From Acidimicrobiaceae bacterium (lineage in GTDB: Bacteria > Actinomycetota > Acidimicrobiia > Acidimicrobiales > Ilumatobacteraceae), in the NCBI GenBank assembly GCA_020637235.1, contig JACJWG010000002.1, positions 62,001-126,000 on the forward strand: a stretch of DNA of 64,000 bases. Reading direction: 5' to 3'. Below are positions 41,291-50,982 of this stretch, in pieces. The first letter of the stretch is position 1. Each line of letters opens with the position of its first letter. The notes below the pieces were generated by a model. The model did no database searches and was not told where the DNA came from. It saw only the letters and a program-made list of their open reading frames with translations. Position numbers and translations under genes: made by a program.

Positions 41291-44200
41291 TCAGGTCGCC
41301 AGGCGCAGCGTCACCAGCTCGAAGGGTCGCAACGCCAGCGAGGCCGCGCCGTCCACCAGGTCCACCGCCGCGGCGTCGGGAAGCAGCTCCTCGAACAGGT
41401 CGCACCGCGCGGCCGCGCGCACCGAGCCGGCGACGCGCACCTGCACCTCCGTCCGGTCGCCGAGCGCCTCGTGCAGCCGCACGATCAGGTCGCCGCTGCC
41501 GTCGTCGGCGCGCTTCACCGCATCGACCTCGACGCCGGTGCCGTCGACCTCCACCACCGGCACGCCCCCGACCCCGTCCGGCATCCGGCCCGGTACCAGC
41601 CGGATCGGCACGTTCAGCCGCTCGGCCTCGGCGAGCACGTCGACGAGGCCCGGCCCGTGCGGCATCACGGCGATCGTCACGTGGTGACGCCCCTGATCGG
41701 CCTCGGGGTCGGGGTAGCGAGCACCACGCAGCAGCGACACCCGGATCCCGCCGTCGAACAGCCGGTGACCGTAGCGGCCGTCGTTCACGACCGCGACACC
41801 GAAGCCCGGCTCGCTCAGGTCGACGTAGCGGTGGGCGCACACCTCGAACTTGGCGGCGTCGAGCGAGCTGCTCGGGTGGGTGGGCCGGCGGACGTGGCCG
41901 AACTGGATGTCGCAGGTGGCCTCGTCGGCGCGCACGTCGAGCGGCACCACGAGCGACAGCAACTGCTCGTGTTCGTGCCAGTCGACGTCGAACGACAGGT
42001 CGAGCCGCTCGCTCAGGGCGCTCAGCGTGTACGTGACCGAGATCGTCGACGCAGTGCCGAGCGATCGCCGCACCCGTACACGAGCCCGCAGCGGGTGACG
42101 TTCCATCCAGGCGACCTCGGCGCCGCCGCGCAGCGGTGCCCCGAGCCCCACCGTCCACGACTCGAGGTCCCACGCGTCGTACTCCACGGGTTGGTCGGGG
42201 GCCAGCTCGACGTCGACGGTGCGACCCGACGGCAGCAGCTCGCGACCACGAACGACGTCGACGATCGACGTGATCGTGCCGTCGTCGTCCCAGCGGACGG
42301 CGAGTCGACCGTTCGACATCGAGCGCTCGCCCGTCTCGACACGGTCGGTGAACTGCCCGAGGTCGACGGCGACGAGCGGCATCGCCGCCGACGCCGGTAC
42401 CTCCACCGGCACCGGCTCGCCATCGGGCCCGCTGATCACCTCGAGCCGATGACGTGCCGACGCGTTCGCGATCAGCCAGCCGGCACCGGCGACCACGCCG
42501 AGACGGGCGAACGCGTCGACGATCAGTTGCTCCAGACGTGCCGCGATGCGGGCGTGTTCACGTTCGGCGTCGTCGTGCACCCAGGCGATCGAGGAACCCG
42601 GGATGATGTCGTGGAACTGCTGGAGCAACAGGTCGCGCCACAGCTCGTCGAGCTCGGCGGCCACCTCTGCCGGCAGCGCTCCGCCGGCGGCCCACCACAG
42701 CTCGGCCTCGCGCAGCAGCCGCTCGCATCGGCGGTTGCCGACCTTGGTCTCGATCTGGCTCGTCAGGGTGCCACGGTGCATCTCGAAGTACAGCTCGCCA
42801 CGCCACACCGGCGCCTCGGCGCCGGCGGCGAGCTCGGCCTCCAGCCGGTCGAAGAACTCGTCGGTGGTGCCGAGCTGCAGACGGGGCGTGCCGTCGAGAT
42901 CGGCCAGGCGTCGCGCCCGTTCGACCATCTCGCGCGTGGGTCCACCACCGCCGTTGCCGTAGCCGTAGGGCATCAACGCCCAGTCGCTCCAGCCGTGCTC
43001 ACGGAAGTTGCGCTCGCTGAACGCCATCTGCTCGCCGGTCACCTCGGCGTTGTAGGTGTCGACCGGTGGGAAGTGGGTGAGCACGCGGGTGCCGTCGAGA
43101 CCCTCCCACCAGAACGTGCTGTGCGGGAAGCGGTTCTGCTTGTTCCAGCTCAGCTTCTGGGTGACGAAGCGCCGGCACCCGGCCGCCGCGTACAGCTGGG
43201 GCATCGTGGCGGGATAGCCGAACACGTCGGGGATCCACACCTCACGGCATCGCACGCCGAAGCGTGACGCGAAGTAGCGCTGACCGTGCACGAGCTGGCG
43301 GGCGAGGCTCTCGCCGCTCGGCAGGTTCATGTCGGCCTCCACCCACATGCCGCCCACCGGCACGAACCGGCCGGCCGCCACCTGGTCGCGGATCCGCTCG
43401 AACAGCGCCGGGTAGCGATCCTCCATCCACCGGTACTGCACCGCCTGGCTGCACACGAACCGGTAGTCGGGATGGTCGTCCATCAGACGCACGGCCGACG
43501 AGAACGTGCGCGCGCACTTGCGCACCGTCTCCCGGATGGGCCACAGCCACGCCGAGTCGATGTGGGCGTGCCCGACGCCGATCACGCGCATCGAGCTCGC
43601 CCGAGCCGGTACCTCGAGCGCCGGTCGCAACAGTTCGCGTGCCGCGGTCGCCGTGCCCCCGACGTCGCGGGCGTCGATCGCGTCGAACGCCCGGGCGAGC
43701 TGGCGGAGCAGGCGCTGGCGGCGCGGATCGTCGAGCGGCAGGCCCTTCATCACCCCGACCAGCACCTCGACGTCGAGGCACAGGTGGTACACCTCCTCGT
43801 CACGCCACACCAGCTCGGCGGTCGACACGCGATACAGCGGCCGGTCGCCCGCGGTGTCGAGCGAGCCGAGCGGGGTGGGACGGAACGAGGCCGGCATCGC
43901 CGGGTTGGCCGCGGCCTCGACCAGCAGGGTGACGCCGCCGTCGACCCCGACGTCCGGCAGCGGCACGGCGGTGCGGCGCGGGTGCACGCCCTGCAGCGGC
44001 GCGCCGTCCCACCACACCAGCCCCTCGGCCTGGAACCCGGGCCCGCGCATGCCCCAGCCGAGGTCGACGACCGCCTCCACCTGCCCGCGCGGCCAGTCGT
44101 CGGGGACCTGTCCGGCGAGCCGGAACCAGGTGGTGCTCCACGGTGGACCCCACGACGCACCGATCGCGAACGGCTCGTAGGTCTGCGCCACCGCCTCCTC

Positions 44201-44335
44201 GTACGACACGGGTTCGCCGGGCACGTGCCAGGCCTCGATCCGCAGTGGCCGTCGATCGCGGTGGAGCCGTGGCAGCACCCGCTGCCACAGCTCCCGCTCG
44301 ATCCGTTGTTCGATCAGGACGCGATCGTCGTGCAC
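41291..44335 (-). CDS. GH38 alpha-mannosidase
   Basis: The 1,014-residue enzyme hydrolyses alpha-linked mannose. The N-terminal domain precedes the GH38 catalytic part, where VGHAHIDSAWLWPIRE at about 255-270 supplies zinc ligands, and VEADMNLPSGESLARQL at about 333-350 holds the catalytic Asp and family motif. The long C-terminal beta domain is usual (RVRRSLGTASTISVTYTL). No signal peptide is seen, so it is probably cytosolic. The upstream neighbour is giant secreted protein B on the same strand, 33 nt away. A role in turning over mannose-containing glycans is consistent with the gmd-linked polysaccharide genes. Confidence 0.93.
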   Translation of the reverse strand: MHDDRVLIEQRIERELWQRVLPRLHRDRRPLRIEAWHVPGEPVSYEEAVAQTYEPFAIGASWGPPWSTTWFRLAGQVPDDWPRGQVEAVVDLGWGMRGPGFQAEGLVWWDGAPLQGVHPRRTAVPLPDVGVDGGVTLLVEAAANPAMPASFRPTPLGSLDTAGDRPLYRVSTAELVWRDEEVYHLCLDVEVLVGVMKGLPLDDPRRQRLLRQLARAFDAIDARDVGGTATAARELLRPALEVPARASSMRVIGVGHAHIDSAWLWPIRETVRKCARTFSSAVRLMDDHPDYRFVCSQAVQYRWMEDRYPALFERIRDQVAAGRFVPVGGMWVEADMNLPSGESLARQLVHGQRYFASRFGVRCREVWIPDVFGYPATMPQLYAAAGCRRFVTQKLSWNKQNRFPHSTFWWEGLDGTRVLTHFPPVDTYNAEVTGEQMAFSERNFREHGWSDWALMPYGYGNGGGGPTREMVERARRLADLDGTPRLQLGTTDEFFDRLEAELAAGAEAPVWRGELYFEMHRGTLTSQIETKVGNRRCERLLREAELWWAAGGALPAEVAAELDELWRDLLLQQFHDIIPGSSIAWVHDDAEREHARIAARLEQLIVDAFARLGVVAGAGWLIANASARHRLEVISGPDGEPVPVEVPASAAMPLVAVDLGQFTDRVETGERSMSNGRLAVRWDDDGTITSIVDVVRGRELLPSGRTVDVELAPDQPVEYDAWDLESWTVGLGAPLRGGAEVAWMERHPLRARVRVRRSLGTASTISVTYTLSALSERLDLSFDVDWHEHEQLLSLVVPLDVRADEATCDIQFGHVRRPTHPSSSLDAAKFEVCAHRYVDLSEPGFGVAVVNDGRYGHRLFDGGIRVSLLRGARYPDPEADQGRHHVTIAVMPHGPGLVDVLAEAERLNVPIRLVPGRMPDGVGGVPVVEVDGTGVEVDAVKRADDGSGDLIVRLHEALGDRTEVQVRVAGSVRAAARCDLFEELLPDAAAVDLVDGAASLALRPFELVTLRLAT

Positions 44336-44368
44336 CGGGCCGACACTAGGTCAGCGGCCGGTGACCGC

Positions 44369-47300
44369 TCAGGCCGTCGGGCCTGCCCAGAGGTCGTCCC
44401 AGGTGGCGATCACCGGGGCGTTCGTGGCCGATCCCGACACGTACACGACGAGCCCCACACCGCCGCCGTTCTGCAGCGCAGGCGTGGTGTCCGTGGTGCT
44501 CACCTGCCAGGTGGCCGGCTCGGTGGTACCCACCTTCCACACCTTGGCGCGTACCTGGGTCGGGCTCGCGCCGGTGACCTGCAGCCGCACGTGGAAGCGG
44601 TCGCCCGCGGCGTACGTGAGGCCGGGCACCGTGATGCCGGTGAGGTCGGTCTCGCCACCCGACACCCGCGTGAGGAACAGCTGCACCCCGCCGCCCGACA
44701 GGAACCGCACCTTGGCCCGGTAGTCGCTGCCGCCCACGCGTCGTCCGACGACGGAGGTGAAGATGCCTCCGCCGGTCGGGAGCTTGTCGGTGCCGACGGT
44801 GACCCGGACCTCGGTGTCGGTGGAGGTGCCGGGCAGGAACGCCGACACGCCCGAACCGGGACCGCTCATGCGCAGGCGACCCTGCCCACCCGACACCGAG
44901 AAGTTCGTGGCCGAGCCGGCGAGGCTCCAGTTGCCACCGAGATCGGCGACCCCGAGACCGCTGGCCAGCGTGCGCTCGAAGGCATCAGTGGCGAACGGCT
45001 GCGGCCCGACGGGCTGGCCGGGGACGAGCACCTCCTGGCCGACGGTCGCCGCTGCGCCGTCGTCGTCGGTGACCACGAGGCTCACCGTGTAGGTCCCCGC
45101 CGCGGCGTACGTGTGCGACGCCGTCACCCCACTCCCGGTCGCGCCGTCACCGAAGTCCCACGCGTACGACACGATCGTGCCGTCCGGATCGGACGAGCCC
45201 GACGCGTCGACGTCCACCTGCAGCGGCGACGTGGTCGCGTCGAACGCAGCCGTCGGTGTCCCGTTCACCGGCACGTCGGGCACCACCACCTCCTGCGAGC
45301 CGGTCGCCGTCGCACCGTCGTCGTCGGTGACCGTGAGCTCGACCGTGTACGTCCCAGCCGCTGCGAAGGTGTGCGACGCCGTCACCCCACTGCCGGTCGC
45401 GCCGTCACCGAAGTCCCATTCGTACGACACGATCGTGCCGTCCGGGTCGGACGACGTCGCGGCGTCGACGGTCACCTGCAGCGGCGACGTGGTCGCTTCG
45501 AACGTGGCGGTCGGCACCTGGTTCACCGGCTCGTCGGGCACGACGACCTGCTGCTCGACCGTGGCCGTCGCACCGTCGTCGTCGGTGATCGTGAGCTCGA
45601 TCGTGTAGGGACCGCCCACGGCGTAGGTGTGGCTCGCGGTGGCGCCCGTGCCGGTGCCGCCGTCACCGAAGTCCCACTCGTACGTGGCGATCGTGCCGTC
45701 GGCGTCGGTCGAGTCGGTCGCGTCGACCGCCACCTGCAGCGGTGACGTGGTCGCCGTGAACGCCGCCGTCGGCGGCTGGTTGGCGATCGCGCCGGACGAG
45801 CCGACCGCGAAGTGCTGGGCGACCTGCGCGGCCGTCAACGAACGTGGGTACACCGCCGGCTCGTCGATCAGGCCGTTGAAGTAGTCGCTCGACGGCCGGT
45901 TCGGCCAGCCACTCAGGTTGTCGCCGCCGACCCGCCAGAACCCCTCGTAGTTCTGGGCCATCGTGACACCGGACAGTTGGTCCACCTGCACACCGTCGAC
46001 GTACAGCGTGAGGAGGCCGCCCCCGAGGGTGCCGACCACGTGGTGCCACTGGTCGTCGCGCAGCGAGTTCGGCGACGTGACCACGCGGGTACCGCCCGCC
46101 GGGTTCACGCCGAAACGCACCCGGCCGTCGCTGCCGAGGTAGAGGTGGCGGTCGTACGAACCCGACGTGCCCGACGCCGCGTTGCCGAAGCCGATGATCT
46201 TGCCGCCGGCGGTGCTGGCGGTGCGGATCCACGCCTCCACGCTGAACGTGTGCCGGCCGAGGCGCGCCACCGACGTCGTGCCGTACTGCGAACTCGCGCC
46301 GTTGAAGCGGACGGCGGTGTCGGTGTCACCCGGGATCGCACCGGCCTGGCCATGGCTCACCGAGCCGTTCAGCACGAGGGTGTCGTTCGACGCGAGGTTG
46401 GACGAGTTGCCCGTGGCCTGGCCGAGGCGCCAGTGGTGGAGCGGTCGGTCGGCGAGGACCGTGGTGGCGTACGGCGACGCGAGACCCCCGGCGACGGTGA
46501 CCGTGACCCAGTCGCTCGGCGCCTCGTTGCCGAACGGGTCGATCGCCTTCACCCGGTAGCGCACGGTGGCGCCGGGCGTGAGACCGGTGTCGGTGAAGCC
46601 GTACTGCTCCATCTCGTAGAAGCGCGAGCGCCCCGACAGCGTGGCGATGCGGGTGCCGTCGGTGTCGCGGAACACCTGATAGGTGAAGTACTCGTTGTCG
46701 CGGTCCCAGTTGCCGCTCCAGGTGAGGCGCACCTCGCCGGGGTTGACGGACGCCGCCGTGGGCACCCAGTTCGACAGGAACAGGCGCGGGATCTGCGTGT
46801 TGGGCGCGATCGACGGGAGGGCGAAGCGCACCAGACCTTGCTGCGGCGCGTCGTTCACGTTGCGGAACTCGCCGCCCATCACGACGTACTGTCCGTTGCC
46901 CGACACGTGCCACGGCCCCTGGTACTGGCCCGTGAACGTGCCCGAGTCGAGCGACGGGAAGAAGTTGAGCAGGCTCGGGGCGGGCTGACCCTCGAAGTTG
47001 AAGTAGCCGTAGGGATCGCGGACGAGGGTGCCGGTGGCGGACCGGCTGAACGCGATGGCGCGGTAGTAGCTCCAGGTGTTGGTGCGCTGGAATCCGGCTG
47101 CGCCGAGGCCGCCGCACTCGTGGGCGTGCCCGACGTTGTACACGACGCCGCCGGTGACGTACACGGAGTGGGTGTCGCCGTGGCAGTCGGCGATCCAGTT
47201 GGTGGTGCCGCCGTCCCAGCTGGCCGAGAAGACGTTCTCGAAGTTGCCCGTGCCACCGAACCAGTAGCCCGAGCCGAACAGGTCGTTGCCGTCGCTGTAG

Positions 47301-48205
47301 AGCGAGGTGATGCCAGCGGTGTTGCCGCCGTTGCGCACCAGGGCGTTGATCGCCATCGGCAGAGTGGTTCCGGTGACGGCGTCCACCATGCCGAGGCCGA
47401 AGCCCGGGTTGTTCGAGCCGTTGAGCGCGGTGAACTGGCCGCCGACGGCGACCTTGGTGCCGTCGGGCGAGATCGCCATCGCCTTCACCAGCCCACCGGT
47501 GGCCTGCGGCGCCCAGTCGAGCAACGCACCGTTCGCAGCGCTGAACGCGGCGAGTTGACCTCGCGGCTGGCTGCCGACGGCGTTGAAGTTGCCGCCGACG
47601 TACACCGGCGAACCGCTCGGGTGCACGGCGATCGCGTGCACGTGGTACGCGACCGACGGGAAGAACGGCACGAGGCTGCCGGTGGAGGTGTCGAACGCGG
47701 CGATGCGCGACCGGGAGATGCCGTTCACCGAGGTGAAGTCGCCGCCGACGTAGATGCGGCTGCCGTCGGGCGACGCGACCACCGTGCGCACCTGGCCGTT
47801 GAACGACGGGGCGAACGAGGTGATCAGGTTGCCCGTCGTCAGGTCGTACGCGAGGAAGTTGGAGCGCGGCGTCTGGTTGGTGCCGGGAGCCGCACCTGCC
47901 GGACGGGCGTTGGTGAACCGACCGCCGACGTAGACGGTGGTGCCGACCACCGCCTGCGACCAGGCGACGCCGTCGATCTGCACCGTCGGCAACGCGTCGG
48001 CCGACACCGTGAGCGGCGTGGCCGGGTCGCCCGGATCGGCCGGTGCCGAGTCGGCGTGGGTGAGCACGACCGCCGTGCCCGCGGCGAGCGACGTGCTCGC
48101 GAGTGCCATCGTGACGAGGACGCCCAAGCGGCGTCGACCCTGGAGACGGTGTCGACCGCGTCTCCCGTACTGCCGGAGCTGTGCTCCCGACGCTGTCCGT
48201 TCCAT
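44369..48205 (-). CDS. Giant secreted protein B: beta-propeller, Fn3, LamG and three PKD domains
   Basis: The 1,278-residue protein has a long basic signal sequence (RRRLGVLVTMALASTSLAAG) and the same layout as protein A at 26572-30111. Propeller-type repeats fill about 75-490, a Fn3-like part about 500-590, and a LamG domain about 600-790 (HHWRLGQ, FSVEAWIRTA). Three PKD domains follow (YEWDFGDGGTGTG, YEWDFGDGATGSG, YAWDFGDGATGSG), then a C-terminal beta-sandwich. Both proteins share near-identical stretches such as VSADALPTVQIDGV versus VSADPLPTVQIDGV. It is probably cell-surface or extracellular. It precedes the GH38 gene on the same strand. AGGCAGGG lies about 5 nt before ATG 48205. Confidence 0.82.
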   Translation of the reverse strand: MERTASGAQLRQYGRRGRHRLQGRRRLGVLVTMALASTSLAAGTAVVLTHADSAPADPGDPATPLTVSADALPTVQIDGVAWSQAVVGTTVYVGGRFTNARPAGAAPGTNQTPRSNFLAYDLTTGNLITSFAPSFNGQVRTVVASPDGSRIYVGGDFTSVNGISRSRIAAFDTSTGSLVPFFPSVAYHVHAIAVHPSGSPVYVGGNFNAVGSQPRGQLAAFSAANGALLDWAPQATGGLVKAMAISPDGTKVAVGGQFTALNGSNNPGFGLGMVDAVTGTTLPMAINALVRNGGNTAGITSLYSDGNDLFGSGYWFGGTGNFENVFSASWDGGTTNWIADCHGDTHSVYVTGGVVYNVGHAHECGGLGAAGFQRTNTWSYYRAIAFSRSATGTLVRDPYGYFNFEGQPAPSLLNFFPSLDSGTFTGQYQGPWHVSGNGQYVVMGGEFRNVNDAPQQGLVRFALPSIAPNTQIPRLFLSNWVPTAASVNPGEVRLTWSGNWDRDNEYFTYQVFRDTDGTRIATLSGRSRFYEMEQYGFTDTGLTPGATVRYRVKAIDPFGNEAPSDWVTVTVAGGLASPYATTVLADRPLHHWRLGQATGNSSNLASNDTLVLNGSVSHGQAGAIPGDTDTAVRFNGASSQYGTTSVARLGRHTFSVEAWIRTASTAGGKIIGFGNAASGTSGSYDRHLYLGSDGRVRFGVNPAGGTRVVTSPNSLRDDQWHHVVGTLGGGLLTLYVDGVQVDQLSGVTMAQNYEGFWRVGGDNLSGWPNRPSSDYFNGLIDEPAVYPRSLTAAQVAQHFAVGSSGAIANQPPTAAFTATTSPLQVAVDATDSTDADGTIATYEWDFGDGGTGTGATASHTYAVGGPYTIELTITDDDGATATVEQQVVVPDEPVNQVPTATFEATTSPLQVTVDAATSSDPDGTIVSYEWDFGDGATGSGVTASHTFAAAGTYTVELTVTDDDGATATGSQEVVVPDVPVNGTPTAAFDATTSPLQVDVDASGSSDPDGTIVSYAWDFGDGATGSGVTASHTYAAAGTYTVSLVVTDDDGAAATVGQEVLVPGQPVGPQPFATDAFERTLASGLGVADLGGNWSLAGSATNFSVSGGQGRLRMSGPGSGVSAFLPGTSTDTEVRVTVGTDKLPTGGGIFTSVVGRRVGGSDYRAKVRFLSGGGVQLFLTRVSGGETDLTGITVPGLTYAAGDRFHVRLQVTGASPTQVRAKVWKVGTTEPATWQVSTTDTTPALQNGGGVGLVVYVSGSATNAPVIATWDDLWAGPTA
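45020..45785 (-). repeat. Three tandem PKD-coding repeats (258-bp period)
   Basis: Near-identical DNA recurs with a 258-bp step (for example at 45117 and 45375), encoding the PKD domains of protein B; the third copy, nearest 45700, is more divergent. This fits recent internal duplication, and the first two copies are the most alike. Confidence 0.75.
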
Positions 48206-48305
48206 CGAACCCTGCCTCTCGTGACGACCTCTCCCGAGTCGTCTCGCTGGTGGTGTGGAGGAGAGGGCGGTCCGCCCGCCGATCGGAGATCAGTCTGGCA
48301 GCTCA

Positions 48306-48323
48306 TGTGCGCTTGTGACAGCG
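48306..48323 (-). terminator. Small hairpin upstream of the SDR stop
   Basis: TGCGC and GCGCA flank an 8-nt loop in the 144-nt region between the SDR stop (48350) and the start of protein B. It is downstream of the SDR gene, which is on the same strand, so it is a weak terminator candidate; the coordinates are approximate. Confidence 0.25.
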
Positions 48324-48349
48324 CAGGGCGCCGAAATGGACCGAACGGC

Positions 48350-49177
48350 TCAGGGCTGCGCGCGGGGCGGTCGCACGGCGTCGCCGAGCACCATCTCCAT
48401 CAGCGGCGTGAGGTCGGGGCCGCGGCGGATGGTGTGCCCACCGTCGACACCGATGCACTGTCCGGTGATCCAGCTGCTCTCCGCGCCGAGCAGGAACCGC
48501 ACCAGCGCGGCGACGTCGTCGTCGGTGCCGGTGCGGGCGAGCGGCATCTGCGCGAGGTAGTCCTGCACGATCACGTCGGCCGACATGAGTCCCACCGTCG
48601 CGTCGGTGGGCACCAGGCCGGGCCGCACTGCGTTGGCGCGCACCCCGCTCGACCCGAGCTCGTCGGCCACCTGCTTCACCAGCATCTCGAGCCCGGCCTT
48701 GCTCACGCAGTACGCCGTCATGAACCGGTGGGTGAGCGGCGCGGCGATCGAGCTGACCGCCACGATCGAGCCGCCGCCGCTGGCGACCAGGTGCGGCACC
48801 GCGTGCTTCATCGTGAGGAACGCGCCCGTGAGGTTGGTGCCGATCACCCCGTTCCAGTCGTCGAGCGACGTGGTGTGGAACGGGCCCGCGCTGCCGTACC
48901 CGGCGTTCGCGACACACATCGTGAACCGCCCCACCCCGGCGGCGACGGCGCACGCCTCGGCCACCTGTGCTTCGTCGGTGACATCGCATCGCACGGTGTG
49001 CACCTCGGCCGACGGCGACTCGGCCCGCACCGCCGCGGCGCCGGCGGCGAGTCGTTCCTCCGACCGGCCGGCGAGCACGACCGCACCGCCGTCGCGGGCG
49101 ACGTGACGTGCGCAGCCGAGCCCGATGCCGCTGCCGCCGCCGGTGATCAGCGCGCTCTGTCCGTCGAGGGTGGCCAT
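48350..49177 (-). CDS. Short-chain dehydrogenase/reductase
   Basis: The 275-residue enzyme has the NAD(P) motif TGGGSGIG near residue 12-19, NAG (VANAGYG), the catalytic Ser in VAVSSIAAP, YCVSK (Tyr and Lys), and the C-terminal GVDGGHTIRRG. It is a classical SDR of the FabG-like group that oxidises or reduces a secondary alcohol; the substrate is unknown. AGGAGA stands 6 nt before ATG 49177, so the longer open frame to 49417 is not used. It follows the cyclase-family gene by 34 nt and is likely co-transcribed. Confidence 0.87.
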   Translation of the reverse strand: MATLDGQSALITGGGSGIGLGCARHVARDGGAVVLAGRSEERLAAGAAAVRAESPSAEVHTVRCDVTDEAQVAEACAVAAGVGRFTMCVANAGYGSAGPFHTTSLDDWNGVIGTNLTGAFLTMKHAVPHLVASGGGSIVAVSSIAAPLTHRFMTAYCVSKAGLEMLVKQVADELGSSGVRANAVRPGLVPTDATVGLMSADVIVQDYLAQMPLARTGTDDDVAALVRFLLGAESSWITGQCIGVDGGHTIRRGPDLTPLMEMVLGDAVRPPRAQP

Positions 49178-49211
49178 GTCGTCTCCTGGGTCGAGTGGTG
49201 GTCGGTGGGGG

Positions 49212-50213
49212 TCACTTGATCGCCAGCGCGTTGGGTGGGCTCGCCACCCCGGCCGGCAGGTTGATCGGCGCACTCGTGAAGAAGCACTCGTAGCGGCCGT
49301 CGGCGGCGCAGTCGGCGGCGAGTGCCTCGAGGTCCCACATCTCGCCGAGCGGCAGGCCGAGCATCGGCAGCAGCAAGGTGTGGGTGAAGATCTCGTGCAG
49401 GCGGCGGCGGTCGGCACGCACCTCGGCCTCGTGCTCGGGTGTGCTCAGCGCGCCCGGCGGCCACACCTCCACCGCCGGGTTGTCGCAGCCGATCGCGGCG
49501 ATGTGCAGGTCCCACAGCACCTCGGCGAGGCGCTCGCCACTGCGCAGCCCGGGGGTGCGCAGGTGCTGGGTCTGTGCGAGGCGGGCGCGCACGTCGTCGG
49601 GCTGCGCCTGGTACCAGCCGATCCAGCCGGTGCGCATGAGCAGCACGTCGCCCTCGTGGAGCTCGGTGCCCTGCGCAGCGAGGCACTCGGCCAGCTCGTC
49701 GGGCTCGATCGGGTCGGACTCGTCGTGGCGCAGCGGACGGCCGATCCCGTCGCGCCAGCGACCGATGTCGGCGAGGACCGCCCGGCCGACGATGCCGCGA
49801 CGGGCCCAGTGGTGCATGCCGTGGTCGTCGTCGGCCACGGCCCCGTAGTGCCCGGTGCCGGGCTCGTCGGCCAGCGCGGCGTGGTTGCGGATGTGGCGGA
49901 AGCCGTCCCACTGCGACGACGACTGGGTGTTCCACCCGTGGAGGACGTCGTCGTGGCTGGTGCCGGTGGCGCCGCCGGTGACCTCGTGCTCGAACGGTCG
50001 GCGGTCGAACAGCGGCGGGTCGGGCAGGCGCATGTCCCAGTTGAGGGCGAACACCGCACCGCGCCGCACCAGCCGGGCCGCCTCGACGATGCGCTCGGGG
50101 GTGAGCATGTTGAGGCACCCGAACACGTCGGTGCCCTCGTCCCTCCACACCCCCCAACTCGCCGGCAGCCCGGCGCGACGCGGCAGGTCGTGGTACGCAG
50201 GCAGGTCGCTCAT
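49212..50213 (-). CDS. Cyclase-family protein (KynB/arylformamidase-like fold)
   Basis: The 333-residue protein has QSSSQWDGFRHIRN at about 95-108, the place of the metal-binding H-x-G-T-H-x-D-x-P-x-H motif of PF04199 cyclases, in the variant with Q-W-D-G-x-x-H. GDVLLMRTGW and PAVEVWPPG are further family features. Members hydrolyse amides or cyclise polyketide-like substrates with a divalent metal. Together with the SDR downstream it may form a small catabolic unit. A TACGGT -10 box ends 7 nt before ATG 50213. Confidence 0.82.
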   Translation of the reverse strand: MSDLPAYHDLPRRAGLPASWGVWRDEGTDVFGCLNMLTPERIVEAARLVRRGAVFALNWDMRLPDPPLFDRRPFEHEVTGGATGTSHDDVLHGWNTQSSSQWDGFRHIRNHAALADEPGTGHYGAVADDDHGMHHWARRGIVGRAVLADIGRWRDGIGRPLRHDESDPIEPDELAECLAAQGTELHEGDVLLMRTGWIGWYQAQPDDVRARLAQTQHLRTPGLRSGERLAEVLWDLHIAAIGCDNPAVEVWPPGALSTPEHEAEVRADRRRLHEIFTHTLLLPMLGLPLGEMWDLEALAADCAADGRYECFFTSAPINLPAGVASPPNALAIK

Positions 50214-50220
50214 CGCGGCG

Positions 50221-50226
50221 ACCGTA
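50221..50226 (-). promoter_or_regulatory. -10 box (TACGGT) of leaderless cyclase gene
   Basis: TACGGT on the minus strand ends 7 nt before ATG 50213. Confidence 0.5.
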
Positions 50227-50271
50227 CCGCTGCCGGTGCGCGAGCCCCGACCCGAGCGCCCGGCCCCGACA

Positions 50272-50318
50272 CCCGGCCCGAAATCAGGGCCGGGATCAGG
50301 GCCGGGATCAGGGCACGG
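50272..50318 (-). terminator. Terminator hairpin with 12-bp tandem repeats
   Basis: CCCGGCCC (50272-50279) pairs with GGGCCGGG (50287-50294). The right arm is part of a tandem direct repeat, unit ATCAGGGCCGGG, at 50283 and 50295, with a third degenerate copy at 50307 that contains the stop codon of the 211-residue protein gene. Confidence 0.5.
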
Positions 50319-50943
50319 CGAGCGTGGTGGTGACGGCGACGGTGGCGTCGGGCGTGCACACCACGCGCACGATCTGCTGGTCGTCGAGGCTGTACACCGA
50401 CGTGGCGCGCTCACCGAACCGGTCCATGAAGTCGGTGAGCGAGGTGGTGTCCTCGTCGCAGTCGCGACGCACCACGTCGGCGTGCGGCACGACCCAGTCG
50501 TTGGCGAGCTGGAGCTTGCTGCCGTCGCGGAAGCCGAGGGGCGCGGGCAGCTCGACGAGGTTGCGCGGCGACAGCGGCACGATCGAGAACCACAACACGG
50601 CCTCGCCGAGCAGGTCGACGGCGATCGCGCAGCTGGCCAGCTCCGCGAGGTCCGCACACCGGTTCTCGCCGGCGGTGCCGGTGCGGATGTTCATGTATCG
50701 GAACCCGTCGACGCGGACCTGCATGTTCGCGCTGGCTCGACCGTCGACGATGTCGAAGCCGGGGTCGGCCTGCGCCGCGAACACCATCGCGATCAGATCG
50801 ATCTCACGATCCTCCGGCACCACGGGCGCAGCGTCCGGCGCGACGGTCGGTTCGTCGTCGCGGGCCAGTGCCACCAGACCCCACGACAGCACGGCGAGCG
50901 CGAGCAACGACGCCCAGAACCCGACCGTGACGAACTGTCGCAT
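50308..50943 (-). CDS. Membrane-anchored or secreted unknown protein, 211 aa
   Basis: An N-terminal hydrophobic helix (VGFWASLLALAVLSWGLVAL) is followed by a soluble domain with five Cys residues, probably forming disulfides outside the cell. No family is recognised. VDLLGEAVLWFSIVPLSPRN and NDWVVPHADVVRRDCDE suggest a beta-rich fold. A TAGCCT lies 9 nt before ATG 50943, slightly further than usual for a leaderless gene. Confidence 0.6.
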   Translation of the reverse strand: MRQFVTVGFWASLLALAVLSWGLVALARDDEPTVAPDAAPVVPEDREIDLIAMVFAAQADPGFDIVDGRASANMQVRVDGFRYMNIRTGTAGENRCADLAELASCAIAVDLLGEAVLWFSIVPLSPRNLVELPAPLGFRDGSKLQLANDWVVPHADVVRRDCDEDTTSLTDFMDRFGERATSVYSLDDQQIVRVVCTPDATVAVTTTLAVP

Positions 50944-50960
50944 ACCGGGCCGAGGCTAGG

Positions 50961-50980
50961 CCGCCGCCCGGCGCCGGCGG
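50961..50980 (-). terminator. Hairpin downstream of hemL
   Basis: CCGCCG (50961-50966) and CGGCGG (50975-50980) flank an 8-nt loop, two bases after the hemL stop on the minus strand. Confidence 0.4.
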
Positions 50981-50982
50981 GG

